From assembly GCF_001620065.1 (NCBI RefSeq), contig NZ_LQGV01000003.1, positions 310,001-374,000 on the forward strand: a stretch of 64,000 bases of DNA, written 5' to 3'. The translations under genes and the position numbers were made by a program. Shown in pieces: positions 20,039 to 31,099 of this stretch; positions within the stretch are counted from its first letter, which is position 1; the number at the start of each line of letters is the position of its first letter. The notes beneath the pieces were generated by a model. That model ran no database searches and had not been told where the DNA came from. It worked only from the letters and a program-made list of their open reading frames with translations. The stretch is from Microbacterium sp. TNHR37B. Its GTDB lineage: Bacteria; Actinomycetota; Actinomycetes; Actinomycetales; Microbacteriaceae.

Positions 20039-21585
20039 GGTGCTCCCAGGAGTGAAGAGGGGTCGGTGTCGGGGGCAGAGGCCGGGGCGATGCGTGAGTG
20101 CGACGCCCCGCGGCGGGACGCGGGTGCACGGGGCGGCACCGCCCGCCAGAAGTGGGCCGTGAGGTAGCTCCGCCACGGCGCCGCGCGCGTGGACCATTCC
20201 GTCAGCGCGCGGGGTTCGACAGGGAGGCCGAGGGCGCCGGCACCGGTGCGGACGGCGACATCGCCGGGGAGGAAGACGTCGGGATCGTTCAACACACGCA
20301 TCCGCACGTAGTCGGCCGTCCAGGCTCCAATGCCGGCGCGGGCCATCAGCGCCTCACGCTGGACGGCGCCGTCGTCACCGGGCGAGAGGACGAGGTCGCC
20401 GTCTGCGAGGGCGGCCGCGGTGGAGGTGAGGGCACGGATCCGGGCGGCCGGCCCGCGCAGCACCTCGTCGCCGTGCTCGGCGATCGCCCGCATGGTGGGA
20501 AAGAGCCGATCGGTCCCCTCGAAGGCCGCCACCGGCTCCCCCAGCGCCTCGGTGAGAGTGCTGAGGGCGGTGCGCGCGGCAGCGACGGTGATCTGCTGGC
20601 CGACCATCGCGCGGATCAGCATCTCGTGAGGATCGGCCGCGCCGGGAACGCGGATGCCGGGGACGGCGTCGATGCGCGGCGCCAGCTCGGGGAAGGAACG
20701 CAGCGCGCTGTCGACGGCGACGGGATCGCCATCGAGATCGAACAGACGTCGAGCGCGGGTCACGACCGGCATCAGGTCGCGCAACTGCGTGAGGCGCGCG
20801 CGCAGGCGCATCCGGCCCTCGCGGTCGCGCCGCAGCTCGAACCAGGCCGGGCCTCCGTCCAGCCGCAGGGTGCGCGAGAAGGAGGTCGGTGTCGCCACCT
20901 CCACGCCCGGTACGGCACGCGCCGCCATCCAGGCGAAGAGGCCGTCGGCGTCGAAGGGCTCCCGATGGGCCAGGGTGAGCTCGATCGTCCCGGGAGGGGC
21001 GGCCTCGGCGCGCGCTCCCCGCCGGGCGCGCAAGGCCGAGGGGGTGAGCCCGAAGACCTCACGCACCGTGTCGTTGAACTGGCGGACGCTGGCGAAGCCC
21101 GACGAGAACGCGACGTCGGACGCAGGAAGGTCGGTCCCGACGAGCAGCATGCGGGCGGTGTGCGCTCGGTGCGCGCGAGCGAGGGCGAGCGGCCCGGCAC
21201 CGAGCTCCGCCGCCAGGAGCCGGGTGAGGTGGCGGGCGGAATACCCGAGCCGCGCCGCGAGACCGGGGACCCCTTCCCGTTCCACCACGCCGTCGGCGAT
21301 CAAACGCATGGCGCGGGCGGCGGTGTCGCCGCGCACGTTCCATTCCGGCGACCCCGGTGCCGCCTCCGGCAGGCAGCGCTTGCACGCGCGGTACCCCGCC
21401 TCGTGCGCGGCGGCGGAGGTCGGGTAGAAGGTGACGTTCGCCGGCTTGGGCGTCCGGGCCGGACACGACGGACGGCAGTAGATCCCCGTCGAGCGCACGG
21501 CCGTGACGAACTGTCCATCGAAGCGGGCATCACGGGCGTCGATGGCGCGATAGCGCTCATCGAAGGTCATGCTCGCGAGGGACAT
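20035..21585 (-). CDS. Ada-type regulator fused to DNA-3-methyladenine glycosylase (AlkA)
   Basis: A 516-residue three-part protein. Residues 1-80 are the Ada metal-binding methyltransferase domain with four cysteines ([10 protein letters not shown] and ACKRCLPE). Residues 85-190 are an AraC-type helix-turn-helix ([20 protein letters not shown]). Residues 200-490 are an AlkA domain with the helix-hairpin-helix and aspartate region [15 protein letters not shown]. It senses methylphosphotriesters, probably activates repair genes, and removes alkylated bases. Its coupling to ogt makes a compact alkylation-response unit. An in-frame ATG at codon 6 is an alternative start. Confidence 0.93.
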   Translation of the reverse strand: MSLASMTFDERYRAIDARDARFDGQFVTAVRSTGIYCRPSCPARTPKPANVTFYPTSAAAHEAGYRACKRCLPEAAPGSPEWNVRGDTAARAMRLIADGVVEREGVPGLAARLGYSARHLTRLLAAELGAGPLALARAHRAHTARMLLVGTDLPASDVAFSSGFASVRQFNDTVREVFGLTPSALRARRGARAEAAPPGTIELTLAHREPFDADGLFAWMAARAVPGVEVATPTSFSRTLRLDGGPAWFELRRDREGRMRLRARLTQLRDLMPVVTRARRLFDLDGDPVAVDSALRSFPELAPRIDAVPGIRVPGAADPHEMLIRAMVGQQITVAAARTALSTLTEALGEPVAAFEGTDRLFPTMRAIAEHGDEVLRGPAARIRALTSTAAALADGDLVLSPGDDGAVQREALMARAGIGAWTADYVRMRVLNDPDVFLPGDVAVRTGAGALGLPVEPRALTEWSTRAAPWRSYLTAHFWRAVPPRAPASRRGASHSRIAPASAPDTDPSSLLGAP

Positions 21586-21663
21586 GCCTCCACTGTGTCA
21601 CGGAACGACGGTCTGGACTCGCGGGAATCGGACACGGTGGTGACCGCCCGATCGACGTGTCCG

Positions 21664-23268
21664 TCAGTGGAAGAAGTGACGCTCCCCCGTGAAGAACATC
21701 GTGACGTTCGCCGCCCGCGCCGCGTCGATGACCTCCTGGTCGCGCACCGAGCCGCCCGGCTGGATGATCGTCTTGATGCCGGCGTCGATGAGCACCTGCG
21801 GCCCGTCGGCGAAGGGGAAGAAGGCGTCGGAGGCCGCCACCGAACCGGCCGCGCGGTCCCCCGCCCGCTCGACGGCGAGGCGGCAGGAGTCGACACGGTT
21901 GACCTGTCCCATCCCGATCCCCACCGTGGCAGACCCCTGCGCCAGCACGATCGCGTTGGACTTGACGGCGCGGCACGCCTTCCACGCGAAGATCATTCCT
22001 TCGAGTTCCTCCGGGGCGGGGGCATCGCCGGAGACCAGCTGCCAGTCGGTGGCGACCGACTCGATCTCGTCGGGGAACCGATCGGCGTCCTGCAGCAGAA
22101 GGCCTCCCGAGACCAGGCGCACATCCATCCGCTCCTGCTTCCAGTCGGCGGGAAGGCGCAGCACGCGGAGGTTCTTCTTGAGCGCGAACACCTCCAGGGC
22201 TTCCGGCTCGAAGTCGGGGGCGACGATGACCTCGGTGAAGATGTCGCGGAGGTTCTCCGCCATCTTGAGGGTCACGGTGCGGTTGGCGGCGATGACCCCG
22301 CCGAAAGCCGACACTGGGTCGCACTCGTGCGCCCGCAGGTGCGCGGAGGCGATCGGGTCGAGGGCGTTCGGGGCACCGATCGCGATGCCGCACGGGTTGG
22401 CGTGCTTGATGATCGCCACCGCGGGCTTGACCAGGTCGAACGCGGCACGCAGGGCGGCGTCGGCGTCGACGTAGTTGTTGTAGGACATCTCCTTGCCCTG
22501 CAGCTGCGTCGCCTGAGCGATGCCGTGACCGCCGGCGCGCGTGTAGATGGCCGCGCGCTGATGCGCGTTCTCGCCGTAGCGGAGGGTCTCGAGCCGCTCC
22601 GCCGTGATCGTGAGGTGCTGGGGCAGTTCGTCGGTGGAAAGGGTCTGATCGGCGAACCACGTGGCCACCGCGCGGTCGTACTCGCACGTGTGAGCGAAGG
22701 CGCGCGCGGCGAGGTCGCGGCGCTGCGCGAGGCTCGTGCCCCCGCCGGCGACCGCGTCGATGATCGCGGGGTAGGACTCCGGCGAGACGACGATGGCGAC
22801 GTTGGCGAAGTTCTTCGCCGATGCACGCACCATCGCCGGGCCGCCGATGTCGATCTGCTCCACGACGGCGTCGCCCACCGCCCCCGAGGCGACCGTCTCC
22901 TTGAACGGGTAGAGGTTGACCACCACGAGCTCGAACGGGAGGATGCCGAGCTCTCCCAGCTGGGTCTCGTGGTCCTCGAGACGGAGGTCGGCGAGCAGGC
23001 CCGCGTGCACGTTGGGGTGGAGTGTCTTCACCCGCCCTCCGAGCGACTCGGGGAATCCGGTGATCTCCGAGACGTCGGTGACGGCGATCCCCGACTCGCG
23101 CAGGAGTGAGGCCGACCCACCCGTGGAGAGGATCTCGACCCCGGCGTCGGCGAGGGCCTGCGCGAGCGGAAGGAGGTCGGTCTTGTCGCTGACCGAGATC
23201 AGGGCGCGGCGGATCGGGACGAGATCGCGCTCGCGGTAGAGGGCAGGGTCGATGGTCGGACCGGCCAT
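21664..23268 (-). CDS. purH: Bifunctional AICAR formyltransferase / IMP cyclohydrolase
   Basis: A 534-residue protein, normal for PurH. The N-terminal MGS-like cyclohydrolase domain has [29 protein letters not shown] and [18 protein letters not shown]. The AICAR transformylase domain has [17 protein letters not shown] text ([18 protein letters not shown]) and [12 protein letters not shown], and ends in [11 protein letters not shown]. It catalyses the last two steps of IMP synthesis. It follows purN by 31 bases on the same strand. Confidence 0.97.
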   Translation of the reverse strand: MAGPTIDPALYRERDLVPIRRALISVSDKTDLLPLAQALADAGVEILSTGGSASLLRESGIAVTDVSEITGFPESLGGRVKTLHPNVHAGLLADLRLEDHETQLGELGILPFELVVVNLYPFKETVASGAVGDAVVEQIDIGGPAMVRASAKNFANVAIVVSPESYPAIIDAVAGGGTSLAQRRDLAARAFAHTCEYDRAVATWFADQTLSTDELPQHLTITAERLETLRYGENAHQRAAIYTRAGGHGIAQATQLQGKEMSYNNYVDADAALRAAFDLVKPAVAIIKHANPCGIAIGAPNALDPIASAHLRAHECDPVSAFGGVIAANRTVTLKMAENLRDIFTEVIVAPDFEPEALEVFALKKNLRVLRLPADWKQERMDVRLVSGGLLLQDADRFPDEIESVATDWQLVSGDAPAPEELEGMIFAWKACRAVKSNAIVLAQGSATVGIGMGQVNRVDSCRLAVERAGDRAAGSVAASDAFFPFADGPQVLIDAGIKTIIQPGGSVRDQEVIDAARAANVTMFFTGERHFFH

Positions 23269-23299
23269 GGGGGCTCCTGTCGTCAGGGGTGGTGAGCGT

Positions 23300-23905
23300 T
23301 CAGCGGGAGGAAGCGGTGGGGGCGGCCGCGCTCAGGTCGAGATCGCCCTGAGCGATCCGACGCACGACGTCGATGAGGAGGCGACGTTCGACGGGCTTGA
23401 TGCGGTCGTGGAGCGTGTGCTCGGTGTCCCCGGGCAGCACTGCCACGCGCTCCTGCGCGAGGATCGGCCCGGTGTCGACGCCGCCGTCGACGACGATGAC
23501 GCTCGCGCCGGTCTGGTCCACACCCGCGGCCAGCGCGTCGCGGACGCCGTGTGCCCCGGGGAACTCCGGCAGGTAGGCGGGGTGCGTGTTGATGATGCGC
23601 GGCGCCCAGGCATCGACGAACGGGGCGGGAAGAAGCCGCATGAGACCGCTCAGCACGAGGAGGTCGGGCTGCCACACCGACAGCTGCGCGTGGAGCTCCG
23701 CCCCCCATTCCTCGCGGGACTCGAAGTCGTGGAAGGGCACCAGGAGCGTCGGGATGCCGAAGGCCTCGGCGTGGGCGAACCCATCGGCCTGACGGTCGGC
23801 GCCCACCACGATCACGCGCGCGGGAAAGTCGGCCTCATGCGTCGCCTCGAGGAGGGCGCGCAGGTTGGAGCCGGCGCCCGAGATCAGGACGGCGAGGGTC
23901 AGCAC
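23300..23905 (-). CDS. purN: Phosphoribosylglycinamide formyltransferase
   Basis: A 201-residue protein. The folate/GAR site elements are [24 protein letters not shown], the catalytic [16 protein letters not shown] (His near residue 107) and [14 protein letters not shown] with the conserved aspartate. It performs the first formyl transfer of purine synthesis. The start is GTG at 23905, 4 bases after the stop of the DUF6350 gene. It forms a run with purH. Confidence 0.95.
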   Translation of the reverse strand: MLTLAVLISGAGSNLRALLEATHEADFPARVIVVGADRQADGFAHAEAFGIPTLLVPFHDFESREEWGAELHAQLSVWQPDLLVLSGLMRLLPAPFVDAWAPRIINTHPAYLPEFPGAHGVRDALAAGVDQTGASVIVVDGGVDTGPILAQERVAVLPGDTEHTLHDRIKPVERRLLIDVVRRIAQGDLDLSAAAPTASSR

Positions 23906-23909
23906 CCGC

Positions 23910-25307
23910 TCAGTCTACCGGCGGGGCCGGGCGCTGCTCGGTCCCCCGGAAGAGGTCCAGGTCCAGGCCGAGGTCCTCGGTGTCCTGATCGCCGGCGTCC
24001 TGGTCGCCGTCGACCTGGTGCCCAGTGCGCCATCCCGTGGTGGCCGGCGCGGCATCCCGCGTCGCGTGGCCCTCGGCCTCCCCCGTGACACGCGCCACCG
24101 GGTCGTCCTGCCTCCGGGGCGCCCAGAGGACGGCACCGGCACCGACGGCCACTTCGAGGCCGACCGCGAGGGCGAACGCGCCGGTCGACGGACCCACCTG
24201 CTGCAGGCGCTCCGGTCCGATACCGCCCGAGGCCACCACGGCGAGCAGGGCCGCCGAGGCCGCCGCCGCGACGGCGATGACCCCCCACACCACGAGCCGC
24301 GCGCGCCAGGAGTCATCGGCGCCCGCACGGCGCAGGCGCGCCCGTCCCACGGCTCCGGCGAGAGCACCGACGGCGACCACGGCGAGGGCCAGGAGCAGCA
24401 GCCACGGGGAGGGCTGCTCGGGGATCGCGCCGAGCACGGGGATGCCGGGCACCACGCCGAGTGCCGTCCCGCCCGGGGAGACGGCAGTACCGACCCCCAC
24501 CGCGAACCCAGGGCCGGCGGCATAGGCCGCGCCCCACACGATCATGGCGGGGAGGTAGAGGAGCTGACCGGCGGCGACCACGATCGCGCCGACGAGGTCG
24601 ACGTGGGCCGCCTCGAACAGGGCGAGGATCCGTCCGGCACCCACCGCGACGGCGACGGCCAGAACAGCCGCCCCCACCCCGACGAGACCCATCGCTCCGG
24701 CCGCGGCACCCCGCGCCGAGGCGGCGACGACGGTCGGGTCGAGGTCGAGTCGCTCTCGCACCCGGTCGAGGAGCCCGGCGTCGCCGTCGTGCCAGGCGCG
24801 GCACGCCGCGGCACCCAAAGCCGGGAGACCGTAGACAGCTGCAGGGAAGAACACCGCAGCCGCGAGATCGGTGGAGACCACCGCGTCCACCGCCGATCTC
24901 GTCGTCGACAGCGCCGCGAGGAGCGCCAGCAGTGCCGCGACCGCCGTACCGCTCACCGCGCCCACGGCCCACGCTCCGGCGCGCGCCGCGCGCAGTCCCG
25001 ACCGCGCGGCGAAGAGGGCTGTGAACACCGCGAACGCGAGCGGCGCAAGCGACAGCACGAACGTCGTGCCGTCGGCCGGGATCCCGACGTCGGTGGCGTA
25101 CTGCGCGTCGATGTGCACGTCGAGAGGCACGAGGTGTCCCGCCTGCCAGATCCGCACTGCGGCGGGCCACAGCGCCCCCCAGTCCGCGTCACCTGGCAGC
25201 CCGAAGGACCACAGCAGGGTCAGCGGCGCGAGGGATGCGGCCAGGCCGACCGCGACCGCGACGAGGGCGTCGAGGGCGGAGAGGAGGGCGACGAGGAGGC
25301 GATTCAT
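23910..25307 (-). CDS. DUF6350/PerM-like multi-spanning membrane protein
   Basis: A 465-residue, very hydrophobic protein with about ten or more membrane segments up to residue 420, then a hydrophilic Asp/Glu-rich tail. Its place directly before purN-purH is the classic actinobacterial setting of DUF6350 proteins, related to mycobacterial PerM, which affects cell division. No catalytic motif is visible. It is transcribed with purN (4-base gap). Confidence 0.8.
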   Translation of the reverse strand: MNRLLVALLSALDALVAVAVGLAASLAPLTLLWSFGLPGDADWGALWPAAVRIWQAGHLVPLDVHIDAQYATDVGIPADGTTFVLSLAPLAFAVFTALFAARSGLRAARAGAWAVGAVSGTAVAALLALLAALSTTRSAVDAVVSTDLAAAVFFPAAVYGLPALGAAACRAWHDGDAGLLDRVRERLDLDPTVVAASARGAAAGAMGLVGVGAAVLAVAVAVGAGRILALFEAAHVDLVGAIVVAAGQLLYLPAMIVWGAAYAAGPGFAVGVGTAVSPGGTALGVVPGIPVLGAIPEQPSPWLLLLALAVVAVGALAGAVGRARLRRAGADDSWRARLVVWGVIAVAAAASAALLAVVASGGIGPERLQQVGPSTGAFALAVGLEVAVGAGAVLWAPRRQDDPVARVTGEAEGHATRDAAPATTGWRTGHQVDGDQDAGDQDTEDLGLDLDLFRGTEQRPAPPVD

Positions 25308-25386
25308 GCGGCTTCGACCCTACCGAGCGCTCGTGTGCGTTCCCGGGGGGCGCGCGGGCGCGATACCGTCATTGCCAGGAGGATCC

Positions 25387-26841
25387 ATGACCAACCGCGC
25401 CGCCACGGCATCGACGACCGAACCCACCCCCCGGGGAGCCCTCGACCGCTATTTCGGGATCACCCGCCGCGGATCCACCGTCGGCGCCGAGATCCGAGGG
25501 GGCCTCGTGACGTTCGTCACGATGGCCTACATCGTGATCCTCAACCCGATCATCCTGAGCGGCAAGCCCGACGTCGCCGGCCACGCCCTCGAGTTCGACC
25601 AGGTCGGCGCGGTCACCGCCCTGACCGCCGGGGTCATGACGATCCTCTTCGGCCTCGTCACCCGACTGCCGTTCGCCTTCGCCGCCGGGCTCGGCATCAA
25701 CGCCTTCGTCGCGTTCAGCGTCGTCGGCGAGGTCACCTGGCCCGAGGCGATGGCGCTGGTCGTCATCAACGGTCTGATCATCGTCCTGCTCGCGGCGACC
25801 GGTCTGCGCAAGATGATCTTCGACGCCGTGCCCGTTCAGCTCAAGCTCGCCATCACGGTGGCCATCGGCCTCTTCATCGCCTTCATCGGATTCGTCAACT
25901 CCGGATTCGTGACGGCGACCCTCTCCGCCTCGCCGCCCGTGGGCCTGGGCGTCGCCGGGTCGGTCGCGACGATCCCCACGCTCCTGTTCGTCATCACGCT
26001 CCTCGTCACCGGGGTGCTCGTGGCCCGCAAGGTGAAGGGCGGCATGCTGATCGGCCTCGTCACCGGCACGATCCTGGCCGTGATCGCCGAGGCGATCTGG
26101 CACCTGGGACCGGCCACCGAGAAGGCCGGCGGCTGGGGCCTGACGATCCCGGCGCTCTCCGGTGCGCCGGTGAGCCTTCCCGACCTCGCGCTGGTCGGTG
26201 CCGTGAGCTTCGGATTCGACTTCTCCCGCGTGGGGCTCGTGACCCTCGTGATGCTCGTCTTCACCCTCGTTTTCTCGAACTTCTTCGACGCGATGGGCAC
26301 GATGACCGGACTCGCCAAGGAGGCGGGACTGGCCGACGAGAAGGGCGACTTCCCGCGCATCAAGTCGGCGCTCGTCGTCGAGGGCGTCGGCGCCGTCGTC
26401 GGCGGTTCGACCTCGTCGTCGTCGGCGACGGTCTTCATCGAGTCCGGCTCGGGCATCGGCGAGGGGGCCCGGACGGGCCTGGCGAACGTGGTGACGGGAC
26501 TCATGTTCCTCCTCGCGATGTTCTTCACCCCGCTCACCTCGATCGTGCCGACCGAGGTGGCCGCGGCCGCGTTGGTCATCGTCGGAGCGATGATGCTCGC
26601 CCAGATCGCCCACATCGATCTGACCGACTTCCGCGTGCTGCTGCCGGTCTTCCTCACCGCCACCGTCATGCCTCTGACCTACTCGATCGCCAACGGCATC
26701 GGAGCGGGATTCGTCAGCTGGGTACTGGTGCACGCCCTGTCGGGACGCGGCAAGACGATCAGCCCGCTCCTGTGGATCGTCGCCGGCGGGTTCGTGATCT
26801 TCTTCGCCCGCGGTCCGATCGAGACGCTGCTGGGCGCCTGA
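25387..26841 (+). CDS. NCS2 family purine permease (AzgA type)
   Basis: A 484-residue transporter with about 12-14 membrane segments. It opens with the AzgA pattern DRYFGITRRGSTVGAEIRGG and has TFVTMAYIVILNP, the LGINAFVAF helix and FDAMGTMTGLAKEAG, all conserved in hypoxanthine/guanine permeases. Its GGSTSSSSATVFIESGSGIG segment fits the substrate-site region. I chose the ATG at 25387 (MTNRAATAS) with GGAGG upstream. It is divergent from the DUF6350-purN-purH run, which suits a shared theme of purine supply. Confidence 0.9.
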   Translation: MTNRAATASTTEPTPRGALDRYFGITRRGSTVGAEIRGGLVTFVTMAYIVILNPIILSGKPDVAGHALEFDQVGAVTALTAGVMTILFGLVTRLPFAFAAGLGINAFVAFSVVGEVTWPEAMALVVINGLIIVLLAATGLRKMIFDAVPVQLKLAITVAIGLFIAFIGFVNSGFVTATLSASPPVGLGVAGSVATIPTLLFVITLLVTGVLVARKVKGGMLIGLVTGTILAVIAEAIWHLGPATEKAGGWGLTIPALSGAPVSLPDLALVGAVSFGFDFSRVGLVTLVMLVFTLVFSNFFDAMGTMTGLAKEAGLADEKGDFPRIKSALVVEGVGAVVGGSTSSSSATVFIESGSGIGEGARTGLANVVTGLMFLLAMFFTPLTSIVPTEVAAAALVIVGAMMLAQIAHIDLTDFRVLLPVFLTATVMPLTYSIANGIGAGFVSWVLVHALSGRGKTISPLLWIVAGGFVIFFARGPIETLLGA

Positions 26842-26859
26842 GGCTGAGGCCTGCGGGCG

Positions 26860-27834
26860 TCAGTCGCCGACACGCGGGACGCCGTCGTGCCAGACGATCG
26901 GAAGCGTGACGAGGCCGCGGTACATGTACAGCTCGTCCCACGAGTGGAAGACGAGCGTGTCGGCGCCATCGACACTCACCACATCTTGCCCGCCCGGACC
27001 GCGCAGGTCGCCGGCGCTGCGAAGGATCGGCTCGTCGAGCTTCTCGTACGGCCCCTCGATGCTCTCGGCCGTGGCCGCTCCCACGGCGTAGGAGTCGCCG
27101 CCGTAGTCGTTGGCGGAGTACAGCAGGACGTAGCGGTTGTCGCGGCGCACGAGGGTGGGGGCCTCCACGAGCGCGCCTTCCCAGTCGAGAGCCTGTCGGA
27201 TCAGGCGGACCGGCTCGTCCGTCAGCGACAGGCCGTCCGACGACAGGCGCGCCATCTCGATCCACGTGTCCTCTGCGCAGCAGTTTCCATCGGTCTTCCA
27301 GAGCAGGTAGCGCGTGCCGTCGACATCGTCGAACGTCGAGGCATCGATCGCGCCGCCCTCCTCGACCGGACACACGAGCGGTTGGTCGGAAGCGGACACG
27401 AAGTCGTCGTCGATCGTGGCTGCGGTCGCGACTCCGATGCACTGCCTGCCGGAAGCGGTGTCCTGGGCCGTCATATACATGACATAGCCCGAACCGGGGG
27501 CCGGCGCGGCGACCACCTCGGGCGCCCAGGTGCGCCCGGGAGAGGCCCAGGCGGGCAGGCGCGGCAGCACATCGCGGTTCTCGATGGTCCACTGCGCGAG
27601 GTCCGTGGAGCGTGCGATCCGGAGGTTGAGGCCGTGTCCCCCGGTGGCGAACGCCGCGAAGCCGCCCTGATCGAGGGCGACGACATCGGGATCGGGGAAA
27701 TCGGCGTCGATCGCGAACACCGTCGATGGGGCGGCAGCCGACGGCGTCGGACGCTCTGCTCCGCCGTCGGCGGCGCACCCGGCCAGCAGCAGGATGACCG
27801 CTGCAGATGCGACGGCCGCGCCCCCGCGGTTCAT
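26860..27834 (-). CDS. Glycoside hydrolase family 43-like lipoprotein
   Basis: A 324-residue secreted lipoprotein (lipobox LAGC, Cys20). A five-bladed propeller with the three GH43 acids is visible: Asp in DADFPDPDVV, Asp in GGAIDASTFDD and Glu in LVEAPTLVRRD. Family members are arabinofuranosidases, xylosidases or arabinanases. It is the last gene of an importer operon, overlapping the MalG-type permease stop by 4 bases, so it probably trims oligosaccharides at the membrane before uptake. Confidence 0.87.
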   Translation of the reverse strand: MNRGGAAVASAAVILLLAGCAADGGAERPTPSAAAPSTVFAIDADFPDPDVVALDQGGFAAFATGGHGLNLRIARSTDLAQWTIENRDVLPRLPAWASPGRTWAPEVVAAPAPGSGYVMYMTAQDTASGRQCIGVATAATIDDDFVSASDQPLVCPVEEGGAIDASTFDDVDGTRYLLWKTDGNCCAEDTWIEMARLSSDGLSLTDEPVRLIRQALDWEGALVEAPTLVRRDNRYVLLYSANDYGGDSYAVGAATAESIEGPYEKLDEPILRSAGDLRGPGGQDVVSVDGADTLVFHSWDELYMYRGLVTLPIVWHDGVPRVGD

Positions 27835-28664
27835 CCCTTGACCGCCGCTCCGGCGACGGAGTCGACGATCTGCCGTTGCGCGAACGCGAAGAGCACGAGC
27901 ACGGGCACCGAGGCGATGACCGCTCCCGCCATGACGACCCCGAAGTGCGTTCGATATGCGCCCTGCAGCATGGCAAGACCCGGCTGGAGGGTCATGTTCT
28001 CGGGCGAGAGCAGGACGTACACGGGCCACAGGAAGTCGTTCCAGTTGCCGAGGAACGACAGTACGGCCAGTGTCGCGAGTGCCGGTTTGGCCAGCGGCAG
28101 GGCGACCTGGAGGAAGATCCGGAACTCCCCCGCACCGTCGATCCGCGCCGCCTCCTCGACCTCCACGGGGAGCCCCACGAAGAACTGCCGGAGGAAGAAG
28201 ACGCCGAAGGCGCTGGCCGCCCCGGGCACCGTGATCGCCAGGATGCTGTCGAGCCAGCCGAAGTTCTCGACGATCAGGTAGTTGGGGATGAGGAAGACGA
28301 CGGGCGGCACCAGTAGCGTCGCGATGATCAAGCCGAAGATGATGCGCTTCCCCGCGAAGTCGAGGCGGGCGAGCGCGTAGGCGGCCATCGAAGCGGTCGC
28401 GAGGATCAGGACCGTCTGCAGCGTCGCCGCGGCGAAGCTGTTCCACAGCCACAGGAAGATCGGCTGCTGCCCGCTGAGCAGGAGCTGTTGGTACGCCTCG
28501 AACGAGAACGGGTCCGGAAGCGCGTACGGGTTGCGCACGGCATCCGCGTCGGTCTTGAACGACGTCAGCAGCATCCACGCGAGCGGGAAGATGACCACGA
28601 GCGCCAGCGCGCCCAGGACGGCGTAGAGCACCGAACGCGATGCCACGCGGCGGGACGAGGTCAT
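27831..28664 (-). CDS. Carbohydrate ABC transporter permease, MalG type (second importer)
   Basis: A 277-residue permease with six membrane segments and an EAA loop (VEEAARIDGAGEFRIF then ALPLAKPAL). ATG start at 28664, overlapping the upstream permease stop by 4 bases. It works with the 28661 permease and the 29628 binding protein. As with the first importer, no ATPase gene is linked. Confidence 0.92.
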   Translation of the reverse strand: MTSSRRVASRSVLYAVLGALALVVIFPLAWMLLTSFKTDADAVRNPYALPDPFSFEAYQQLLLSGQQPIFLWLWNSFAAATLQTVLILATASMAAYALARLDFAGKRIIFGLIIATLLVPPVVFLIPNYLIVENFGWLDSILAITVPGAASAFGVFFLRQFFVGLPVEVEEAARIDGAGEFRIFLQVALPLAKPALATLAVLSFLGNWNDFLWPVYVLLSPENMTLQPGLAMLQGAYRTHFGVVMAGAVIASVPVLVLFAFAQRQIVDSVAGAAVKG

Positions 28665-29638
28665 GAGACGACCCTCTCTGCGCGTTCACGCTGCAGCCGG
28701 AAGTTGATGACGCTCACGACGGCGAGGATGGCGAAGAGGATGTAGCTCATCGCAGCCGCGGGAGCCATGTTGTTCTGCGACAGGCCCTGGTCGGCGATGT
28801 ACATGATCGCGGTTCGGGTGGCCGTCCCCGGTCCCCCGTTGGTGAGCAGGTAGGACTGGCCGAACATGTTCGCCGAGGCCAGCACCGTGGTCGTCGTGAT
28901 GAAGAGCATGACAGGACGCAAGCCCGGGAGAGTGACGCTGAAGAACGCGCGGACCGGTCCGGCGCCGTCGAGCGCGGCCGCCTCGTAGAGGTCGCCGTTG
29001 ATCCCCTTCAGCCCCGCCAAGAAGATGACGGTGTTCAGCCCCGCGGTCCACCACACCGTGACGCCGACGAGCGAGACCCACACCCACGGGGTGTCGACGA
29101 CCCACGGGATGTCGTCGGGCAGGCCGAGCAGGCCCAGCAGGTGATTGAGGATCCCGGACTGCGTGTCGAAGATGTACATCCAGATCACGCCGACGATCGC
29201 GACGCCCAGGACGTAGGGAGCGAAGAACAGGGTGCGGAAGAAGGTCGCGCCGCCGAGCTTCTGATTCAGCAGTAGCGCGATCAGCAGCGGCAGCACCACC
29301 AGGAGCGGCACGCTGGCGACGACGAAGATGCCGGTGGCCCCCATCGACTCCCAGAAGTCTCCCGAGGTCGTGCTGCCCGGCGTGAACAGGTTGATGTAGT
29401 TCTTCAGCCCCACGAAGCTCTGCTCATCGCGGAACGGGCTCCAGTCGGTGAGGCTGATCCATGCGCCGAAGAACGCCGGGGCGATGACGAACGTGCCGAA
29501 CAGAGCCAGGAACGGCGCAAGGAACACGTAGGCGATGAGGGTGCGGCGCGTCCGGCCCGACACGCCCCGGCCGCCCGGCCGGGCGCCGCGCGGGCGCTCG
29601 ACCGGGACGGCCGTCGCGAGGCGGATGTCAGCCGCCAT
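28661..29638 (-). CDS. Carbohydrate ABC transporter permease, MalF type (second importer)
   Basis: A 325-residue permease with six membrane segments. The EAA loop is YEAAALDGAGPVRAFFSV, ending in TLPGLRPV. The ATG at 29638 lies inside the end of the binding-protein gene (11-base overlap), so translation is coupled. It is part of the LacI-controlled oligosaccharide importer. Confidence 0.92.
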   Translation of the reverse strand: MAADIRLATAVPVERPRGARPGGRGVSGRTRRTLIAYVFLAPFLALFGTFVIAPAFFGAWISLTDWSPFRDEQSFVGLKNYINLFTPGSTTSGDFWESMGATGIFVVASVPLLVVLPLLIALLLNQKLGGATFFRTLFFAPYVLGVAIVGVIWMYIFDTQSGILNHLLGLLGLPDDIPWVVDTPWVWVSLVGVTVWWTAGLNTVIFLAGLKGINGDLYEAAALDGAGPVRAFFSVTLPGLRPVMLFITTTTVLASANMFGQSYLLTNGGPGTATRTAIMYIADQGLSQNNMAPAAAMSYILFAILAVVSVINFRLQRERAERVVS

Positions 29639-30929
29639 ACTTGGCCTTGTTCTGCTCGATGATGGCGTCGGCCTTGGCCTTGGCGTCGTCGAGGGCGGCC
29701 TGCGGCGTCTTCTTGCCAGTCAGCGCCTCGTTGATCGCCGTCGTGATGAGGGCGTTCGCCTCGTTGATGCCGGGCGAGACCGTCTCGTAGCGGGCGTACT
29801 CGAGCTCCTCCATGAACGGCTCGAGGTTCGGGTAGGTCGACAGCAGCTCGGGATCCTCGCGGACCGTGTTGGCGGCGGGGAGCTCACCGGTCTCGGCCCA
29901 GCCGAGGGAGTTGTCGTTCATCCACTTCACGAAGGTCGCCGCCGCGGCGGTCTTGTCGGCGTCCTGGCCCTTGTTCGACGGGAACACCCAGTGGGTCGAG
30001 CTCGACCAGACGGCCTTCTCGGTGCCGATCTGGGGCACGGGCGCCGCGGCCCAGTCGAGGTCGCCGAACGCGGAGTTGGTGGTCTGCCAGACGCCGTTCC
30101 AGTTGAACGCGGTGTCGCCGGCCAGAAGCGCCTTGATGTTGCCGTCCTGCGCGACGTTGGCGGGGCTGTATCCCTTGTCGACGAGGTCGGTCATCCAGGT
30201 GAGCGCCTGCACGCCCGCCTCGGAGTTGAACGTGGCCTCGGAGACGTCCTCGTTGTAGAGCTCGCCGCCGAACTGCCACAGGAGGCTCTGGAACTCGAAG
30301 GTGCCGGTGAAGACGTATCCGTCGACCCATTCGCCCTTCACGCCCGCGTCTTTCAGAGCGTCGAGCGCGTCGAGATAGCCGTCCTTGTCAGTGGGAATCT
30401 CGGTGATGTCCGCCTTGGCGAGCACCTCCTTATTGACGAAGAGGCCGAGCGGCGTGACGCTCCACGGCACGGCGTACTGCGCGCCGTCGTAGTTGCCCTT
30501 GTCGAAGACCCCGGCGGGGAAGTCCTCCGCGCTGTAGCCGAGGTTGGAGACGATGTCGTCAGCGGGGATCAGGAGCTTCTGCGCCGCGTAGGTGGCCAGG
30601 TCGTCACCGTGGAGCACGGCGACGTCGGGGCCCTTGCCCGCCTTGATCGCCAACGGCATTTTCGCGTTGATGTCGGCCCACTCCTGCGGGACGTTCTTGA
30701 CGACGATGTTGTCGTGCTCGGCGTTGAACTGGTCGATGAGCTTGGGCACGATCGTCGGCGCCGCGCCGCCGGTCCAGCCGTGCCAGAAGGTGATCTCCAC
30801 CTTCGGACCGCTGTACTCCTCGCCGGACACCCCCTGATCGCTCGGGCCCGATCCGGCGCAGCCGGCGAACGCGAGGGCGACCGAGGCGGCAAGACCCGCC
30901 GCGAGTCCGCGCGCGATTGCCTTCTTCAT
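29628..30929 (-). CDS. Sugar-binding lipoprotein of second ABC importer
   Basis: A 433-residue family-1 solute-binding protein. The lipoprotein signal ends in FAGC (Cys24), followed by a Gly/Ser linker and EITFWHGWTGGAAPTIV, a typical start for CUT1 oligosaccharide-binding proteins. It begins with ATG at 30929. The candidate LacI operator at 30996-31009 lies about 65 bases upstream, so it heads the regulated operon of binding protein, two permeases and the GH43 lipoprotein. Confidence 0.92.
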   Translation of the reverse strand: MKKAIARGLAAGLAASVALAFAGCAGSGPSDQGVSGEEYSGPKVEITFWHGWTGGAAPTIVPKLIDQFNAEHDNIVVKNVPQEWADINAKMPLAIKAGKGPDVAVLHGDDLATYAAQKLLIPADDIVSNLGYSAEDFPAGVFDKGNYDGAQYAVPWSVTPLGLFVNKEVLAKADITEIPTDKDGYLDALDALKDAGVKGEWVDGYVFTGTFEFQSLLWQFGGELYNEDVSEATFNSEAGVQALTWMTDLVDKGYSPANVAQDGNIKALLAGDTAFNWNGVWQTTNSAFGDLDWAAAPVPQIGTEKAVWSSSTHWVFPSNKGQDADKTAAAATFVKWMNDNSLGWAETGELPAANTVREDPELLSTYPNLEPFMEELEYARYETVSPGINEANALITTAINEALTGKKTPQAALDDAKAKADAIIEQNKAKYGG

Positions 30930-30995
30930 GTGATTGCTCTCCTTTGAGTTGGTCCCCAGGTCGATCTGGGCGCTGTGGATCACGTGAGCCCGAAT

Positions 30996-31009
30996 GTACA
31001 GCGCTAGAA
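30996..31009. promoter_or_regulatory. Candidate LacI operator 1 (importer / regulator)
   Basis: GTACAGCGCTAGAA shares the core TACAGCGCT with three other sites in this cluster. It is centred on AGCGCT at 31000-31005, in the divergent region between the binding-protein gene and the LacI gene. Confidence 0.6.
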
Positions 31010-31099
31010 AATTCGTGTCAAGGCCCCGACGCGCCGGAGTCGGACGCTGTACGAGGCAGGCGGTAGGGTGGGGGCGCCGGACCGACGGAGGAGCACAGA

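Noticed and set aside
20098..23109. Very long plus-strand open frame opposite ogt, ada/alkA and purH
   Set aside because: It is the GC-rich antisense shadow of three clearly conserved genes. The translation is Arg/Gly/Asp-rich with no domain.
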